A stretch of 64,000 nt of DNA from Semisulcospira habei (GCA_036245525.1 BTPG01000004.1:51545258-51609257); one strand, 5' to 3'; positions 41,655 to 53,754 are shown, counted from the stretch's first letter. A program made the numbers and translations. The notes: a model not told the origin generated them from the sequence alone.

Positions 41655-42400
41655 TTCAAGACTCACGACAGCAAGAAATTATCTGGCACCACCGTAAAGA
41701 AAGCTAACCAAGGAAATGGAAAGGGAAGCCAATCTTGCACCATGCGTTCTTCGTTCGTCACACGCATGAGTGGCGTGGTTCCGACAATATTGTCGTGTAA
41801 TGAAGCGTGACGGATGTTCCAATCTTTCCCACTTCTTCTGCCCGTGTTACCTCACACAGGTAAACAAGCCAGGTAATCAACAAGAAAATGCCAGGTGAGA
41901 CGCGGGGTGAAGCTGGAAGAAGGACTGATGCCAAGGAACACACAAAGCAGCGGTAACCCAGTGCAGGGGGGATAATGCCATGACACGTTCATTGAATCTG
42001 AACAAAGATCCCATGATGGCAGCTTTCTTTTCATTAACTTGCGCAACTGATGTAACTAGGAACACGGGAACAGGACGGCGAAAGACCATGGTAGCCAATC
42101 CAAACAAATCTAGACCAGAAAGGCGACAAGCCAAGCCGGCGTGAAAATGCCAAGAAACTCCCAACGAAAAAAAAAAGGAACACGCTTAGAAAGGCCAATT
42201 ACAACACAATGGTGGTAAATCATACTAGAAAAAGGCGTGAGAAGTAAATTTAACCCCTTTGCAGCAAGTGGACGCATATTACGTTCATGAAATGTTTGTA
42301 CTCCAGTTACTTCAGCGTCAAAGAACCCAAGCCAACACGGACACGAATCGACCCGCTTTGACCGAAGCTGTGTCCTTGACCGACATAAGTATATGCTAAA
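41655..42400. other. Intronic stretch, no gene seen
   Basis: No feature supported other than background sequence. Confidence 0.4.
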
Positions 42401-42437
42401 CTTTTCACTGCCGAGAATAACTGAACACCACTCAAAT

Positions 42438-42503
42438 GCAAGAGGCATAGATCCTCATGAGCCCCCGCAGTCGCGGGGGCTCATGAGGATCTATGCCTCT
42501 TGC
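42438..42503. repeat. PAL-A palindrome, exact
   Basis: GCAAGAGGCATAGATCCTCA ... TGAGGATCTATGCCTCTTGC with CCCCCGCAGTCGCGGGGG centre. Close to the family consensus, and useful as the reference copy. Flanks GAATAACTGAACACCACTC and GACACCACTTTGAAGCCATG match other full elements. Confidence 0.96.
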
Positions 42504-42930
42504 TGACACCACTTTGAAGCCATGCTCCTTGGACGGCTCGAGCTCTTCGTCGGTGAATGAACTAAGAGTTTAGAAATAGAGTCTGCCTCGACTGGCAAGT
42601 CCAGGCCAAAATGAATGACTGCAAAGTGAAAAGGGGTTGCCTGCACGTTCTACACACCCAGTCGCCTCCCCTCTCCCCTGCCCCCACCCCTGCCCCGAAA
42701 AATCAGTCTCATTTGAGTTACAGATAAGCCTAATTAGGACGAGTTAGTACGTATCGTAATTAAAAGGACCCGGAGAGGTAATGATTTCCTCATCTCCCAC
42801 CATGCATCAGCAGCACGCGACACCCTGGCAACACAGCACGTGCTACCAAGCAAGTCGTTGCTTAAACCATGATGGCCTCCTTCGTTTGTAAATGTAAATG
42901 TAAACAGAAGTAAATGGTTCATGCCTGCCA

Positions 42931-42987
42931 GCAAGAGGCGAGAATTCTCATGAGGTCCTGCGGACTGAAAATGTACGCCTCTGGCAG
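42931..42987. repeat. PAL-A palindrome, decayed
   Basis: GCAAGAGGCGAGAATTCTCA and GTACGCCTCTGGC. Confidence 0.65.
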
Positions 42988-43263
42988 GTGAGAGGGGTTT
43001 AATGACTGAAGAAATGTCCATGTACACACAGACTCCCCGCCGAGCCAGGCGCCAGAACCACCCCCCGATACCCCCTGCTTTAATGAAGCCGAACAGTGGC
43101 AACAAACACATTCACACCTTAGCATCTTACCTGCTCCGTCGCCTACCTGGCGTAGCGACTACAGCGATTTTACACCTGAGTTGTAAAGTCAGTTTACGGC
43201 CGAACACAAGGTGCGAAATACATAAAGGAAGCGATTATTAAAAAACAAGAACAACCTACATCT

Positions 43264-43329
43264 GCAAGAGACATAGATCTTCATGAGCCCCCGCAGTTGC
43301 GGCGGCTCATAAAGATCTATGCCTCTTGT
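43264..43329. repeat. PAL-A palindrome
   Basis: Paired GATCTTC / AAAGATC subtype; two unpaired differences. Confidence 0.9.
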
Positions 43330-43635
43330 TCCGTTCATTTTTATCTGTGTTGTCAGGTTGTGCGGTCTGTTAGTGCTCGGTTTTCAACTGCCGTGGTTGT
43401 TTTTGGATACTCCTGCGTTTTCAATACACATCGCAGAAAAAACAAAATTTAATGGAGAGATAGTTTATGTTCCTTGTAATTTACATCTGCAATCGACGGT
43501 AAACAAACAAGCAGCCACACACACTCACGCCATTCTCTGAACAGGAACGCCGAGAGATGGGAAAAAATGGATGAAATGACATTATATTCCGCAACGGATA
43601 AAATAAGCAACAAGCGCGCTCGGGCTTTGCTACAC

Positions 43636-43752
<117 letters not shown>

Positions 43753-43853
43753 CCAATACTTGCACGCATAAACACGTCTAACTGTAAGAAGTTTACAACC
43801 CTACAAAATCGCATTCTCATCTACATCCAATCCCTGAACAAAACCCTTTCCTG

Positions 43854-43919
43854 TGCAAGATGCATAGATGTTCATGAGCCCGTGCAGCTGCAGGGGCTCA
43901 TGAGAATCTATGCCTCTTA
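43854..43919. repeat. PAL-A palindrome
   Basis: GCAAGATGCATAGATGTTCA against TGAGAATCTATGCCTCTTA; mildly worn. Confidence 0.88.
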
Positions 43920-44331
43920 CGGGTAGGGTTCGGTCGATCGATCCCATCAACATATCCCTGTCCTACGAAAAAAAAAAAAAACACCCAAATAAACACATTT
44001 TATCGGCGATCAAACTATTGACTGTGTGAAGACAATGTCTCATTTCTACACAGCTTATTGTTATGAGTCCTGTGTCAGCCTATGGGGATTATTGGACATG
44101 CAGCAGTCTACAGAAATAATTCCTGTCAAAGTGATACGTATTTGGACTCACGCGGCATGAAATAGCCTGACAGTAGGAGAGCCATGTGTATTTACTGCAC
44201 TTTCTATGTCCGTTCTCTCATCCATCAAGAAGCTGGGAGACTAATCACACTGTTGTAACAACCGGAGAATTGTCAGTGGACTGAACAACCCAATGACCTC
44301 CTCCTGACGTGCAAGTATCAGATTAGGGTAA

Positions 44332-44403
44332 GCAAGAGGTATCGGATCCTCATGAGTCCCCGCTATCGCGGGGGCTCATGACTCATGAGATTATGCCTCT
44401 TGC
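44332..44403. repeat. PAL-A palindrome with 7-bp insertion
   Basis: Right arm reads GGCTCATGACTCATGAGATT: CTCATGA is duplicated. Confidence 0.9.
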
Positions 44404-44764
44404 AGATTGACGAAAATTTAGCTTCGGGATTGTTCGAAGACGAGCAGAAGTAGCTGATTTATCTAAGAACAATGGCGTGACAAATCATTTCGACCTATGC
44501 CTCAAGCAGACGATTTATTCCCCTTGTCGTGCCATTCCCTAGCTAACGGGCGGGCCGCGCATCAAAAGGCCATTTCCAAACAAGGGGAAACAATCAAGGT
44601 GACGACTCAGGCCGGACCGTGCCGACAGCAGACTAAACACACGTCACGCTCCGTGCCAATAGCCTGCCACTCCCGGCGCGCCGTGCCAACAGACGGCAGC
44701 AAAGCTACGTTTAGTCCCAATAGTCTGTCAATGAATCGCCATGCCGTCCGTTTGGAATGTTTGT

Positions 44765-45450
44765 AGACCTTAGCTGGCCAATGGACATCGTTGTCAAGTC
44801 ATTGCGTAATCATGGCCATCGTCATTGTAACATCATTGTAACGTCTTTGCCTGGCCAATGGTCACCGTAGCAGCATCTTCGCTTGGCTAATGGTCATCGT
44901 GGTAGCATCGTTGTCCAATGGTCATTATTCCCAATAGTCATTATTGTTGCATCTTTGCTGGGAAAATTGTCATCGCTGTAGCATCTTTGCCTGACCAATC
45001 AGTGGTCATCGTCCAAGCAGCTAGCTTCGTCTGGCAAATTATCAACTTTGTAGCATTCTTGACTAACCAATGATAACCGTTGTAGCAATAACAATCGTTG
45101 CAGAATATGCATATGGCATCATTGCAGCATGACTGGCCAATGGGAATCGTTGCTACATTCGTGTAAATGCAATGTCAACCCCTTCAATGTCGGAAAGACG
45201 CCAACACCACCCAAAAGCAAGAGGCAAAGAACTTCATGAAACGCCGCAGATGCGGGGGCTCATGAGGTTCTCTGCCTCACTTGCTGAACTGTTCACAGCC
45301 GTGTTCCGTGGATTGATGGGAATATTGAATGTTGAATTAGCCCTGCTTGAACTACATAATTTCAACTGGTAGTGAAGTTAACAACAGCTCAATTGATGTA
45401 TCTGGCCAATGCTCACAGTTGTAGCATTCTTGCGCGTCTAATGAACCTAT
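44765..45450. repeat. Degenerate CCAAT-rich tandem array
   Basis: Units of about 35-45 bp built on CTGGCCAATGGTCATCGT, then TGTAGCATCTTTGC. Roughly ten diverged units are visible, interrupted by a PAL-A copy at 45217-45285. Confidence 0.8.
45217..45285. repeat. PAL-A palindrome
   Basis: AAAGAACTTCATGAA against CTCATGAGGTTCTCTG. The GAACTTC / GAGGTTC region is partly co-varied. Confidence 0.85.
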
Positions 45451-45812
45451 AGAAAACTGGAATACATGGGTTTTAAGTTTTTCTTTCTTGACCCTTTTTT
45501 ACAGGCCGCAGAGGTCATAGGGCGAGTTAGTCTAAGCGACAGTTCAACCCAATTGTCTTTCCAACTGATCATTTAAATATCACCAACATGCGCCCCCCCC
45601 CCCGCCCCCCTTACACACACAGGCCATTCCCCCCTACACCAATTTGATAACGTCTGATTTGCATATCTGCGTGAAGGGTGCCCGTGCGACATGCGACTGG
45701 AGATGGAAACGTAATTAGAATCCCAGAACTCGCAACACTTGCGCCATCGTCGACTACTGAATTACGCCCCTTTGTCCTTACCGTGCGAGTGACACGGTCG
45801 TAAAGGAGCACA

Positions 45813-45879
45813 AGCAAGTGGTATAGATCCTCATGAGCCCCCGCATCTACGGGGGCTCATGACGAACTACGCCACTTGC
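45813..45879. repeat. PAL-A palindrome
   Basis: Outer arms GCAAGTGGTATAG and CTACGCCACTTGC; the AGTGG / CCACT change is paired. Confidence 0.9.
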
Positions 45880-45889
45880 AAATGAACTT

Positions 45890-45891
45890 CG

Positions 45892-45920
<29 letters not shown>
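45890..45920. repeat. Poly-T run
   Basis: About 29 T, 12 bases after a PAL-A copy. Confidence 0.92.
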
Positions 45921-45922
<2 letters not shown>

Positions 45923-45924
45923 CG

Positions 45925-46495
45925 GATTTGTCACGCGAAAAATTAGAATGCAAGTTGGCCCACTCCAAATATTAGTCCGGGAATTTGGGGTCTGCTACGG
46001 AATGTCGAGATTAATTCTCGTCTGCCTGTCGCATTTAGTTCTGGCACCAGCTGTGCATCTGAAGCGGAGCGCTAATCAGGCACTACCCTTTCTTAAAAAA
46101 AAGGAGCACGTAGGCAAGACGTAAAAAGCAGCTGACAAGACCAACGTTGACAATCTGATGGCCTACATTGACAAACTGCGACTAGTGATTGTATATTGTG
46201 ACTGAATTTCCTTTCGAGTTGCAACACTGTTTTGCAGATTGAAAAAAAAAAAAAAATCGAAATGATGCCAGCTTAAAAGCTTTTGAAGCCGCTAGAGCAT
46301 TTTTCGTTAACTTGATCCCTACAACTGTTTTAAGTATGTGCATGGAAATAATGTTCTCCTACACGAAGTCAACACAAAGTGCTTTTTTGTCAAGTGCGGA
46401 GTAATTTTTTTCTCAGAGTGCGGTACGCCGGTAAACAATCGTAGACTCAACTTACGACCACCTCAGTCTGAGGATGTAAATCGGGTAACACAATG
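45925..46495. other. Intronic stretch, no gene seen
   Basis: Nothing recognised. Confidence 0.4.
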
Positions 46496-46499
46496 TTAA

Positions 46500-46565
46500 G
46501 CAAGAGGCATAGATTCTCATGAGCCCCTGCAAACGCAGGGGCTCATGAGAATCTATGCATCTTGC
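46500..46565. repeat. PAL-A palindrome
   Basis: TTCTC / GAGAA subtype with CCCCTGC / GCAGGGG core; one mismatch at GCATC. Confidence 0.93.
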
Positions 46566-46943
46566 AGACGACGTAAATCAGCTGAGGACCTGAACACTAA
46601 AAGTGAGCGGGAAAATTTGTGAATTGATGGTGTTGGCACAAGTGACTTTTATGGTTGAAGCCACGAGCGGTCAGGAATTAATTCAGACAGAGTCCCGCTC
46701 GGTGATTCATCTCCGTCCCCTCGGAGTGATTACAATGCCACAAAACATCAGTCAGCAGGATAAGTGATTCGCTCTTTTCGGAATCTCAATGAAGTGGAAA
46801 CGCTCGACTGACAACTCATCAGTTGTACACGTACTCGTCTTCTAAGCACTTGTTTTAGGATACTTAAACATGACTCCGGCATCGGTCTGCTGTATTTCAA
46901 CGACAACTCATCGTTTGATAGTTGCTGGCAATTTTTCAAAGCG

Positions 46944-47161
46944 TTAACACATTCTACCCCAGGACCGAAATCCCCAAATTTTGAAGTTGCCCTCTGAAGG
47001 ACTGTAATACAATTCTAGAGACAGATCGATCATGATAGTTCAAGGGTGGTGCCAGAATAGCTTGGCGCCCATGGGCGCCAAGCTATTCTGGCACCACCCT
47101 CGAACTATCATGCCCGATCCCTGTCTTGCTGGGGTGTCAGTGTCGGGCCTGAATGAGTGAA
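46944..47161. mobile_element. PAL-B element, full length
   Basis: Starts TTAACACATTCTACCCC; the right end has decayed to GAATGAGTGAA. Core 47024-47119 of the GTGGTGCC / GGCACCAC subtype. Confidence 0.9.
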
Positions 47162-47452
47162 CGCAACACGCGTTCGTTTTATTTCGAAAACTACATACAA
47201 GGCTCGATTGACGCTGATATTTTGCGAGTCTGAATTTGATTACAGTTGGCAAGCTCGAAACAAAAAAACTAAAACTTCATTGCAAACTGTATCGGACGGG
47301 CATGATAAAAAATACGAGTTTCTAGATTGTCTCTGCTTTGGTAATGTCATCACAATTGATCGTTGAAACTACAAGTCGTAAGACTAACCAGAAACAACAG
47401 CATCAGTTCGGACAGCAAAAGACACAGATTTTCATGGGGCTAGTCATAGTCA

Positions 47453-47518
47453 CCAAGAGGCATTGATTCTCATGAGCCCCTGCGACTGCAGGGGCTTATG
47501 AGAACCTATGTCACTTGG
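47453..47518. repeat. PAL-A palindrome
   Basis: CCAAGAGGCATTGATTCTCA against TGAGAACCTATGTCACTTGG; the outer CCAAG / CTTGG change is paired. Confidence 0.88.
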
Positions 47519-47524
47519 CATATG

Positions 47525-48555
47525 GGTAAGTATACTGCGGACCTAGTCAAGTCAAGCCCAGTGTACCGCATGGTAAGACCCAGGGGAGCCCTGCGTCCTC
47601 CGGAGGGTGGTGAAAGACATTGAAAGTCATTTAGATGAGAATGAGTCGGCATGCATCCAGCGACAACAGCACTGCGGACAGACAGCCAGGCTGCTCCTCC
47701 CCTCAGAGACAGGGACGCAGGAGGGGGTGGGGGGGGGTGGGGATGTCGGGATCGTGTAGTGATTTCACTGTTTCAGTTTTGGAGTCTTTCTTGTAAATAA
47801 AAACCCGTGACCAAATAGGTGACTGCCAAGCGTGTAAAATGCAGACTAATGTCCAGAGAAAGAAACACGCCCACAAAGACAAATGCAGCACAGTTATTTT
47901 TTCGGTGCGGATTTCCATTTTGGAAAGGATTATATACGGACAATGTGATAAGCTATGTTGTACTTGCCCTTTCCAAACGCGTTTCTGCGTTGTTAAGTAT
48001 TTCTTCAGAAATTATTTCTTGTACGCCACTTGATCAAATAATACACTATGAATTGACATGATAGTTCAAGGGTGGTGATATAATAACTTGAAGCTACACT
48101 GGCATAAAACTTGTGCTGTCGAAACGACTATGGTCTGATGTAAGCATTGCATCAAGAGATAAACACTCTTATCCTCCAATCAAAATACATCGCATAAAAT
48201 TACTGATACCCCTTCCTTTCTCCAATCAAAATCGTTTTCCAAATCTGGTATCGCATGTGTTCAAAACACATCCACGCAAAGAGCAAAAAACGAACAGATA
48301 ACTCTGAATCGCTCTTAACACATAGGAAATGACCCTGAACTGTTCGTATCAAATATTGCAAACAATTCAATTTGTGGGCTGATATCCTGTCTGCCTCCCA
48401 TGTTATCCGCCATGGCTAAGAAGACAGAGTGTCTGTCTGCAACGTTTCCCCAGAGTGAAGGAAAACATCGCTTCGTCTCTCTCTCTCTCCTGATGCTACT
48501 GCAAACGCCACCAACCTGGAGACACAGGCCCACATCAGCCCCTGAGTTCAAAACC
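47525..48555. other. Intronic stretch, no gene seen
   Basis: A PAL-B left-arm remnant at 48055-48085 and (CT)n at 48475-48490. Confidence 0.4.
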
Positions 48556-48560
48556 CATCT

Positions 48561-48626
48561 GCAAAAGGCATAGATCCTCATGAGCCCCCGCAATTGCGGG
48601 GGCTCATGAGGATCTATGCCTCTTGC
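48561..48626. repeat. PAL-A palindrome
   Basis: Near-perfect consensus hairpin with AATT centre. Confidence 0.95.
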
Positions 48627-49061
48627 TAGCTTCGTTTTAATCTGGAGTTCAATGCACGAAAAGTAGTTCTCTCTCTCTCTCTCTCTACTCGGGAGTCGGC
48701 TCCGCACGAAATGGTTGGCGACTGGCGACTGGCGACTGGCGAAGGCAGCCTTAATCAATGGAGAAATTAGTTTCTCCTCTACGCAGTTCGGTCCTTGACA
48801 ATCAGAAGTGAGCCTTAATTGAATCATTTCCCAAAGCAATTCCTGCTAGCTGCTCCCGCCAGAAGCAGCCAAGCGATGCCCTAAAGCCCGAGGGCTCTAA
48901 CGCCTCTCGAAGAGTAGAATAGTCCACCCTAAAAAAAAGCATGCTGTGGGAAACAAAAACGTGAAACGGTTTTAGTTCAGGATGGATGGTGGGCCAGGTT
49001 TTATTCTCATAGAGTTCGGAGTAGTGTTTACGTGTTCGACTCTACTGGATATCTCTTAAGG

Positions 49062-49092
49062 CTCCCCCCCCCCCTCGCCCCCCCCCTCCCCA
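49062..49092. repeat. C-rich run
   Basis: Two C-runs separated by TCG. Confidence 0.85.
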
Positions 49093-49303
49093 CGTTCGCA
49101 GAACTCTCCGGAACCCCAAAACGAAATCCAGTACTGGTCTGTGACCTTGGACCTTGTCCTGTCATGTGGGAACGGCATCAGTTTTGTTTGCAGTGCGTAG
49201 TGTGGTATATTTGCTAAGGTTTTGTACCTTGAAATGCTTACCAGAAAGGTTCAGGCCCCAAAATCACATCGCTTTATTATACGGCCTTAGGGGCACATCC
49301 GCC

Positions 49304-49369
49304 AGCAAGAGGCTGGGATTCTCCCGAGGCCCTGCAGTTGCTCAGGTCATGTGAATCTATGTCTCTTGT
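49304..49369. repeat. PAL-A palindrome, worn
   Basis: GCAAGAGGCTGGGATTCTCC against TGTGAATCTATGTCTCTTG. Confidence 0.75.
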
Positions 49370-49562
49370 AGACAGAAAAAAAAAAACCTGGTTGACGTCA
49401 CTTTTCAGCACCGTCTGATCTCAACTCTCATCAACAAGTGAGATTCCGTTACTCAGGATCACGCGCCATGCAGAAAAATTTGTAATCAAGGTCGTTCTAT
49501 TCCATTACCTCTGTCATGGTGTCCAGACGCCTGCCGCCTAAAGGTCAACTTACTACCCAGTG

Positions 49563-49632
49563 CGCAAAGGCCATCGGGCCGACGTCGGCCGCCGTTGGCC
49601 CGCGCACGGCATCGGGTCGACGTCGGGCATGT
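49563..49632. repeat. PAL-G palindrome
   Basis: GGCCATCGGGCCGACGTCGG, centre TTGGCCCGCGCACGG, then ATCGGGTCGACGTCGGGC. Confidence 0.75.
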
Positions 49633-49726
49633 CATGGGCAGTCGGGTGTGGAAATGTAGCTTACAGTTTCTGTACAGACTTCAATCGCGAACAAGCACTG
49701 GCTTGATGGGTTTGCATCTGCTGAAG

Positions 49727-49830
49727 ATGAATCGACCACGATGATGGTAAAATTGGTGGCGCAAGATAGGCTGCCAAACAATATTACTTATCTAGAATCG
49801 GCTTGGACTGTCACCACCGTCGATCCATCT
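49727..49830. repeat. PAL-B palindrome, very decayed
   Basis: ATCGACCACGATGATGGTAA and GTCACCACCGTCGATCC. Confidence 0.55.
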
Positions 49831-49950
49831 CCTGAGTCACGTTCATCTTGTCAGGGTTGACTGCGATAATGCTGACGAAATGTTTACCCAGATGAGCATA
49901 CGGCCTTCAAGCGTGGATCGCTGAATGAAAGACCAACGTGACAACCTGCT

Positions 49951-49970
49951 TCCCCCCCCCCCCCCCCCCC
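49951..49970. repeat. Poly-C run
   Basis: About 20 C. Confidence 0.9.
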
Positions 49971-50252
49971 GACACTCGTGACTCACGCGGCAGATCGTTC
50001 TGCACGTGCGGTTGTATCACGTGGTCTCACGCAGGGGCGACAACTCAGGTCGTGCTTCCGGCGGCGAGCAGCCGGCGGTTCCCGTCCGCGAGAAAGCGTG
50101 TCGGGCACGTCGGACTAGCAACAATCAATGGCCATTATCGGCTGGTGATGAATTCCACAAACACAACCCCGGTTCACACCCACACGCCCAAAAGCCAAGG
50201 ACTTGAGCAATGAAAGTAGTAAAAGAAAAACTGTGTACAAAATGGGCCTAAG

Positions 50253-50317
50253 GCAAGAGGCACAGATTCTCATGAGCCCCTGCGGCCGTAGCTCATGAAA
50301 GGCTGTGCCTTTTTGCA
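50253..50317. repeat. PAL-A palindrome, right arm shortened
   Basis: GGCAAGAGGCACAGATTCTC against GCTGTGCCTTTTTGC. The CACAG / CTGTG change is paired. Confidence 0.82.
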
Positions 50318-50319
50318 GA

Positions 50320-50885
50320 AGGCTAGGCCAGAGTTTCTGCTTCTGGTATAACTGAGTGTCTAAACACCTCAACCACTTAGGGAACACTGGCGGAAACTGA
50401 ACAGACAGTTTTTCATGAAAGAGGGCTCTTGATGGTGTATGGAACTTGCATTAGGATGCAGTGCGCATTATGACTGCCGATGCAGTGTCTGTTGCAGCCT
50501 AGTGATAGTCCAGGCACTCTGGACAACACATGCCATCTCCAGGCTAAGGCCTCTGGTCTTTTTCTTGAACTTGGACAATAGACACAGATCACTGATGGAC
50601 CCATGAACGTGCTTGTTCCTCTGACGGTGGCACTCTGTCCACAAAAGCAATATGACAACAACCGCCGGGTGCAGCCTGGGTCAAGAGGAAAATAGGGATT
50701 AAACGGACTGATGCCTTGTCTAAAAGACACTGTATAATCTACCATTCAGATCTTCGTTGTTCGGCAAGACTGACAGCGAGTGGCTTTGTAGGATGACGAA
50801 AGTCATTTTACAACCCAGACGACGGAAAAAGCCTACCTCACGAATGTAGCCCAAAGTGGCACGTGTTGCTTGCGTTCAGACCATA
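50320..50885. other. Intronic stretch, no gene seen
   Basis: Nothing recognised. Confidence 0.4.
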
Positions 50886-50891
50886 TTTCTG

Positions 50892-50958
50892 TGCTAATCT
50901 GTGATTTTGGACCATAAGGCTGTAAGCCGTATGGTCCAAAATTACAGACCAGCACTCA
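50892..50958. repeat. PAL-C palindrome, co-varied
   Basis: TTTTGGACCATAAGGC / GCCGTATGGTCCAAAA. ACCAT / ATGGT replaces the common ACCTT / AAGGT on both arms. Confidence 0.9.
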
Positions 50959-51456
50959 TATTTCGAAACCCGTCGAGTGCTAGAACGTTTCTGTATCTTT
51001 TACAGCGAATGAGAATTATCCGAACAGGACACCCCCTCCATCAATCTCCAACACCCCATTTTCTGGCCATTTTGTATTGACAATAGTAATTGACCCTGGA
51101 AACACAAGACCTGTTGAAGGAGCATGCTGCCCTAGACCTTCAGGCCGAGGTGAAACACCAGAGGCTGCAGCCCAGTATCGCCATGAGCCAAGAGTGTCAG
51201 CGGATACGTGTTGCGGACACAATTTGAGAGCTGTGATGAAGAACACTTTGGTTTCCAATTAATTAGTGATTGTGACTCAGCGAGCGGTCTTTGTAGGAAC
51301 TGAACACCCTAACCACCTCCGCTTGAGGAAAAGGAATACAAACTGAGCATTCTAAAGGACAAGGTCTTCATACAACGCTAGCCAGAGGTATAGACCCTCA
51401 AGAGCGGCCACCGCAAAGAGATGAACGCGGAAAGAACAGGTCCCAACAAAAGGCCA

Positions 51457-51522
51457 GCAAGAGGCTTAGATCCTCATGAGCCCCCGCAACTGCGGGGTCT
51501 CATGAGGATCTATGCCTCTTGC
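51457..51522. repeat. PAL-A palindrome
   Basis: Near-consensus; two mismatches (CTTAG, GGGTCTC). Confidence 0.93.
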
Positions 51523-51818
51523 AGAAGGGTAGAAGTTCTCAGCGTGAGCTGTTCCGCCAAGTGTGTGCCCATGCTCTCCGCGTTCCGCCGCCAGTGCTGT
51601 GAAGAAACCCAATTTGCATCGGGTCTCTGGTCCAACAATATTGGATGGCGCTCGAATTAAATTTGATAACAACAAACAGGCCAGCCTCCCGTGGTTGGTT
51701 AGCTCGGCACGGGAGACACACGTCTGCTGGCATTCGGGGCCCCCACACAACGCGACGAATTACACCGCCTTTCTGTTCCTCTTATCAATTCTTTTGCAGG
51801 CATCTTCCCGCTAAAACT

Positions 51819-51879
51819 GCAAGAGACATAGATTCTCACAAGGCCCTGCATGGACTCATGAGAATCCCTGCCTCTTGTG
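51819..51879. repeat. PAL-A palindrome, core deleted
   Basis: GCAAGAGACATAGATTCTCA against TGAGAATCCCTGCCTCTTG. Confidence 0.85.
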
Positions 51880-52298
51880 GTTATACCCAGCCTCATTTAC
51901 CTCCATTTCGTCTTCTTCATCGAAGGATATAATCTGGGTTTAAGCGTGTGCTCGCCCCCCAGAAGAATGTCGCCATTCGATTGAGCAAATCTGGTTTGGC
52001 GTGCATTTCCACAGCTCCGCTGACCGTGTTTTCTTTTTTCCGCTACTGTTTGTGGCAACACCGCGGTATTAACGGTCTGAGGTGGCCATTCACGGGGCAT
52101 CTCGTTTCTGACAATGAGCCCCGCGACGTCATTTCCTCTCCAAAGGCATAATGGGACATTCCGGAAGTGCGGCCACAAACTGACACCTAACCTGATCAAG
52201 ATGATGGCCGATTGATATCCGGTCGATGGCCTTACCGACACTGACAAAATTATCCGTCAAAGAATGTCATCAATGAAAACTAGTAAACCCGATGAGGG

Positions 52299-52379
52299 TT
52301 AACGCACTCGAGACGTGCTGCATTCGGATACGCGGCGTAAGCCGCGTATCCGAATACAGCCCGTCTCGAAGGAGTCAAC
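52299..52379. mobile_element. PAL-D element
   Basis: TTAA at the left; right end TCAA. Inner arms CATTCGGATACGCGG / CCGCGTATCCGAATAC differ from the 27535 copy (CCTCCGG / CCGGAGG), and the change is mirrored. Confidence 0.9.
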
Positions 52380-52667
52380 ACAAAATCAGACTCAGGTAAA
52401 AGCGGAGTCGGCAATGCCAGTTGAAAGTATGATACTGGCCGGAACCACCTCGCCTAATCATTTTTGCATGCGCCTTCCACCATGTTCTCCCCGCATGAGT
52501 TCCCTAACCTGGGGATGTAAAGGAAAGGCAAATTTCTCTGCCGTCTGGGCTCATGAGACTACAAGTGTGTCCCTTGCAAGTATAGCGGGTTGGCTGATTC
52601 CAGTGTATGTGTTAACTTCGTGAATTTTCAGGTTTTCTGATAGTAACGAGATAACTCATATTAGACG

Positions 52668-52708
52668 AGCGAGGATTCCAGACCCGTGAGATCTTTTGCC
52701 TCTTGCAG
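52668..52708. repeat. PAL-A right arm
   Basis: CCCGTGAGATCTTTTGCCTC, then TTGCAG. Confidence 0.6.
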
Positions 52709-52756
52709 AAATTGCTAGAAGGATAACGTACTGCCTTCTATGCACCTATATCCAGC

Positions 52757-52831
52757 TAATATGGCACTACCCTTGAACTATTATGGCAGATCCATTCCCA
52801 CGCTCTGGTGTTTCAAGGTCGGATGTGTTAA
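52757..52831. repeat. PAL-B right half
   Basis: GCTAATATGGCACTACCCTT, then GAACTATTATGG. Ends at TTAA 52828-52831. Confidence 0.8.
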
Positions 52832-53023
52832 CACATTAAGCCCCGAGGTCGAAATCCAAATTTAGGAATTACGAGATTATAGTTCAGGGCACAAAACGGG
52901 CATGATAGTTCAAGGATGGTGCCAGAATACCTTGGCGCCCCCCCATGCGCCAAGGTATTCTGGCACCATCCGTGAACTATCATGGTCGATTCATCTCACC
53001 TGCAGCCGGGCTGAATGGGTTAA
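52828..53023. mobile_element. PAL-B element, TTAA-bounded
   Basis: Shares its left TTAA with the half element before it and its right TTAA (53020-53023) with the next element. Core 52899-52990. Private paired changes GATGGTGCC / GGCACCATC and ATACCTTGG / CCAAGGTAT. Confidence 0.9.
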
Positions 53024-53233
53024 CTCATTCTACCCCAGACACACCACAGCAAGATAAAGATCGACCATGATAGTTCAAGGGTGATGCCAGAATAGCTTGG
53101 CGCCTATGGGCGCCAAGCTATTCTGGCATCACCCTTGAACTATCATGGTCGATCTGTGTCCTGCACTGCAACGCAGTCTTCAGAGGACGACTTCAAAGTT
53201 TGGGGATTTCGGTGTTGGGGTAGAATGAGTTAA
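53020..53233. mobile_element. PAL-B element, intact reference copy
   Basis: 214 bp from TTAA to TTAA. Core 53059-53154 is an exact palindrome apart from its centre: GATCGACCATGATAGTTCAA ... TTGAACTATCATGGTCGATC. Ends CTCATTCTACCCCA / TGGGGTAGAATGAG. Confidence 0.94.
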
Positions 53234-53437
53234 AGAGACCGTCAGTGTGGTTTTCAAAGGAGACGTGGTTTCATTTGCGAGTTTGGAGTGGCCGCCAAAA
53301 ATGAAGATCTTGGGAAATTAAATGCCGGAAATGGGGAAAATTCGCCAAACATGGAGAACTTGCAGGCCGCGAGGTTACCGCAATTACTGCAGTAAAAATG
53401 GTATTTGTTCGCAGTCCCCAGCCAACTCCTTACACCT

Positions 53438-53616
53438 GCAAGAGGCGTAGATTCTCAAGAGCTCAAGCAGCCTGCAGGGTCCCTAAAAGATCTATACTAA
53501 CTACCGATGACAAATAATTGATTTTTGCAGTCATGTTTTCTGTCAACATCAGACACATATTCTTATGAGCCCATACAGCCAGCAAGGAAGCATGAGTAGC
53601 TATTTCTCTTGCAGGC
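53438..53616. repeat. Two decayed PAL-A copies
   Basis: GCAAGAGGCGTAGATTCTCA (53438) with a poor right arm, and CATCAGACACATATTCTTAT ... CTATTTCTCTTGCAG (53546-53616). Confidence 0.6.
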
Positions 53617-53684
53617 GAAAGGCGGGCATAGAGATATATCTACTAATGATAAGTACAGGATTTTTGCAGATGAATTTCTATCAA

Positions 53685-53751
53685 CAAGAGGCATAGAGCC
53701 TGATAAGCCTCTGCGGTTGCAGGGGCTCATGAGGATCCATGCCTCTTGCTG
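53685..53751. repeat. PAL-A palindrome
   Basis: CAAGAGGCATAGAGCCTGAT against ATGAGGATCCATGCCTCTTG; mildly worn. Confidence 0.88.
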
Positions 53752-53754
53752 AAA

